A stretch of 64,000 bases of DNA, taken from positions 1 to 64,000 of the forward strand of contig NZ_RCWF01000013.1 of NCBI RefSeq assembly GCF_003667345.1, in the 5' to 3' direction. Made by a program: the position numbers and the translations under genes. Positions 62,734-64,000 of the stretch are shown piece by piece. Origin of the DNA: Poseidonibacter antarcticus (GTDB taxonomy: Bacteria > Campylobacterota > Campylobacteria > Campylobacterales > Arcobacteraceae). The notes below the pieces were generated by a model, which searched no databases, was not told where the DNA came from, and was given only the letters and a program-made list of their open reading frames with translations. Each line of letters begins with the position of its first letter. The stretch's first letter is position 1.

Positions 62734-64000
62734 ATGAACTCAGTAAAGAAAGAAAAGTTAATTCTTACAATTATTAAATTTTTTCCTGCAATTGTAATAC
62801 TCTTAAGCTCAATTTTTATTACAAGTTATATCTCATCAGACTATCGTAATAATTTTAAAAAAGAAAAGATAGAAATAAAAAATAATTTCATTAAATCTAA
62901 CAAAAATAGAATAAAAATAAATATTGATTCTATTACTAAATTAGTAGATACTAAAATAAAGAATGCACAAGTAACACTCAAAAATGATTTAGTGCATGAA
63001 ATTAATGTTGCAAATAAAATTGCTACAAATATATATTATAAAAATAAAGATGTATTATCAAAAGAAGAAATAATATTACATATTAAAAACTCTCTTGAAG
63101 CATTAAGATTTAATAATGGACAAGAATATTTTTCTATACATACAATGGAAGGTGTAAATATTCTCCAACCTAATCATAAAGAATTTGAAGGTAAATTAAT
63201 TATAAATAAAAAAGATGCACTAGGAAAGTTTACAATAAAAGAAATTATAAATATTGCTAAAACACAAGGTCAAGGTTTTATGTCTTGGTATTCAACAAAA
63301 CCAAGTGATAAATCAAAAGAATTTGAAAAGATTGGTATTATAAAAAAGTTTGAACCGTATAATCTAATTATTACAACAGGAAGATTTGTAGACGAATATA
63401 ATAAACAAATTAAAAAAGAAATCCTTAACCTTTTAAAAGTTATAAAATATCAAGATGATGGTTATATATTTATTATAAATAATGAAGAAGATTTTTTATT
63501 AACTAGAACTATTCTAACAAATATTAGAGATATAGAAAAAGATAATAACTTTACAAAAAAGTTCCAAGATTTTAAAGAATCTAAAGAAGAAGCTACTTTT
63601 ATTGAATATGAGTTTATTAAAAAAGAACGTAAATATATAAAAGTTTCATATCTAAAAAAAGTACCTTCTTTAAATTGGATAATTGCTACTGGTTTTGATT
63701 ATGATAACTTAAATTTATTAATTAATAAAAAACAAAAAGAGTTAGAAAAAAAATATGATTCACAATTATATATTATTTTGATAACTTCATTAATTATAAC
63801 TTTAGTATTTCTAGTACTATTTATATATCTTTCAGGGCATATTGAAAAAATGTTTTATGAATATAAAGAAAAGCTTTTAGAACAAGAAAACTTAAAATTT
63901 GAAAGTATTATGGAAGAATTAAATCTTATTTTAGACCACTTACCTATGATGATGGTATTTAAAGATACAAAAGATAATATAATCAGAGTAAATAAAACAT
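62734..64000 (+). CDS. Membrane sensor protein with Cache domains and PAS start (truncated by window end)
   Basis: An open frame of 422 codons that runs off the right edge. TAAGG lies about 6 bases before the ATG. The product has a membrane helix (about 10-30; IIKFFPAIVILLSSIFITSY), a coiled region, a periplasmic sensor with two Cache-like units (NGQEYFSIHTMEGVNILQP and FMSWYSTKPSDKSKEFEKIG, then DGYIFIINNEEDFLLTRTI), a second membrane helix around residues 347-370 (LYIILITSLIITLVFLVLF), and the beginning of a PAS domain (LNLILDHLPMMMVFKDTKDN). The output domain, kinase or GGDEF or other, is beyond the window. Confidence 0.8.
   Translation, partial: MNSVKKEKLILTIIKFFPAIVILLSSIFITSYISSDYRNNFKKEKIEIKNNFIKSNKNRIKINIDSITKLVDTKIKNAQVTLKNDLVHEINVANKIATNIYYKNKDVLSKEEIILHIKNSLEALRFNNGQEYFSIHTMEGVNILQPNHKEFEGKLIINKKDALGKFTIKEIINIAKTQGQGFMSWYSTKPSDKSKEFEKIGIIKKFEPYNLIITTGRFVDEYNKQIKKEILNLLKVIKYQDDGYIFIINNEEDFLLTRTILTNIRDIEKDNNFTKKFQDFKESKEEATFIEYEFIKKERKYIKVSYLKKVPSLNWIIATGFDYDNLNLLINKKQKELEKKYDSQLYIILITSLIITLVFLVLFIYLSGHIEKMFYEYKEKLLEQENLKFESIMEELNLILDHLPMMMVFKDTKDNIIRVNKT

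Overview
The window is a very AT-rich, gene-dense bacterial chromosome segment that reads as Campylobacterota, most likely Arcobacteraceae. The evidence is gene content and order: gap-pgk-tpiA-fabI divergent from nadD-rsfS, ctpA-purC-purS-purQ, lysA-pheA-hisC-dxs, a cbb3 oxidase gene (ccoN), and histidine kinases with the HQW(K/R)xPL phospho-acceptor motif. This assignment comes from family and synteny knowledge, not from a database search. I saw no rRNA, tRNA, CRISPR array, insertion sequence or prophage.

Layout. 1-754: 5' end of ccoN and its AT-rich upstream region. 755-4907 (minus): operon uvrD/pcrA-truB-ispE-smpB. 5024-5920 (plus): a LysR regulator. 5948-10110 (minus): trxB-dapB-(hairpin)-purF-radical SAM gene. 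10247-14530 (minus): a DASS anion symporter, a sensor kinase with a periplasmic ABC-substrate-binding-like domain, and its response regulator. 14667-17728: trxA and alaS, divergent. 17737-24053: small membrane and lipoproteins (one His-rich), an NlpC/P60 lipoprotein, an AEC transporter, a large unknown membrane protein, an EamA transporter and a PanE-like reductase. 24136-26000: maf and an L,D-transpeptidase. 26012-35134 (minus): isoprenoid, amino acid, fatty acid and glycolytic core genes. 35225-46636: nadD-rsfS, argS-tatA, crcB-plsC, purine genes, ctpA, a YfgM/BamB-like pair, truD and a dksA-like gene.

46748-64000 is the more accessory part. It has a MazG-like gene. Next is a four-gene locus: a small membrane-anchored ORF with no ATG, GTG or TTG codon, an FtsX/MacB-type permease, a LolD-type ATPase and a Cys-containing polytopic membrane protein. 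It is followed by a PLD-helicase-DUF3427 protein, a divergent Aat-like protein, a solute-binding protein paired with a hybrid Cache/PAS kinase, and an overlapping five-gene operon of DUF523-DUF1722, photolyase, FAD oxidoreductase, LytS-type kinase and LytTR regulator. A Cache-PAS sensor protein runs off the window end.

The most notable observations are the apparent AUU-initiated ORF at 47170-47430 and the ABC/Cys membrane locus it leads, the photolyase operon carrying its own two-component system, and the Aat-like gene divergent from the PLD-helicase. Several start codons were moved to sites with a clear ribosome binding site: uvrD 4907, lysR-type 5024, trxB 10110, nlpC 19239, maf TTG 24136, mazG-like 46748, Cys membrane protein TTG 49259, solute-binding protein TTG 53884 and FAD oxidoreductase 59505. 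A 39-codon gene after argS (36130-36249) and the truncated sensor at 62734-64000 were found by reading the sequence directly.
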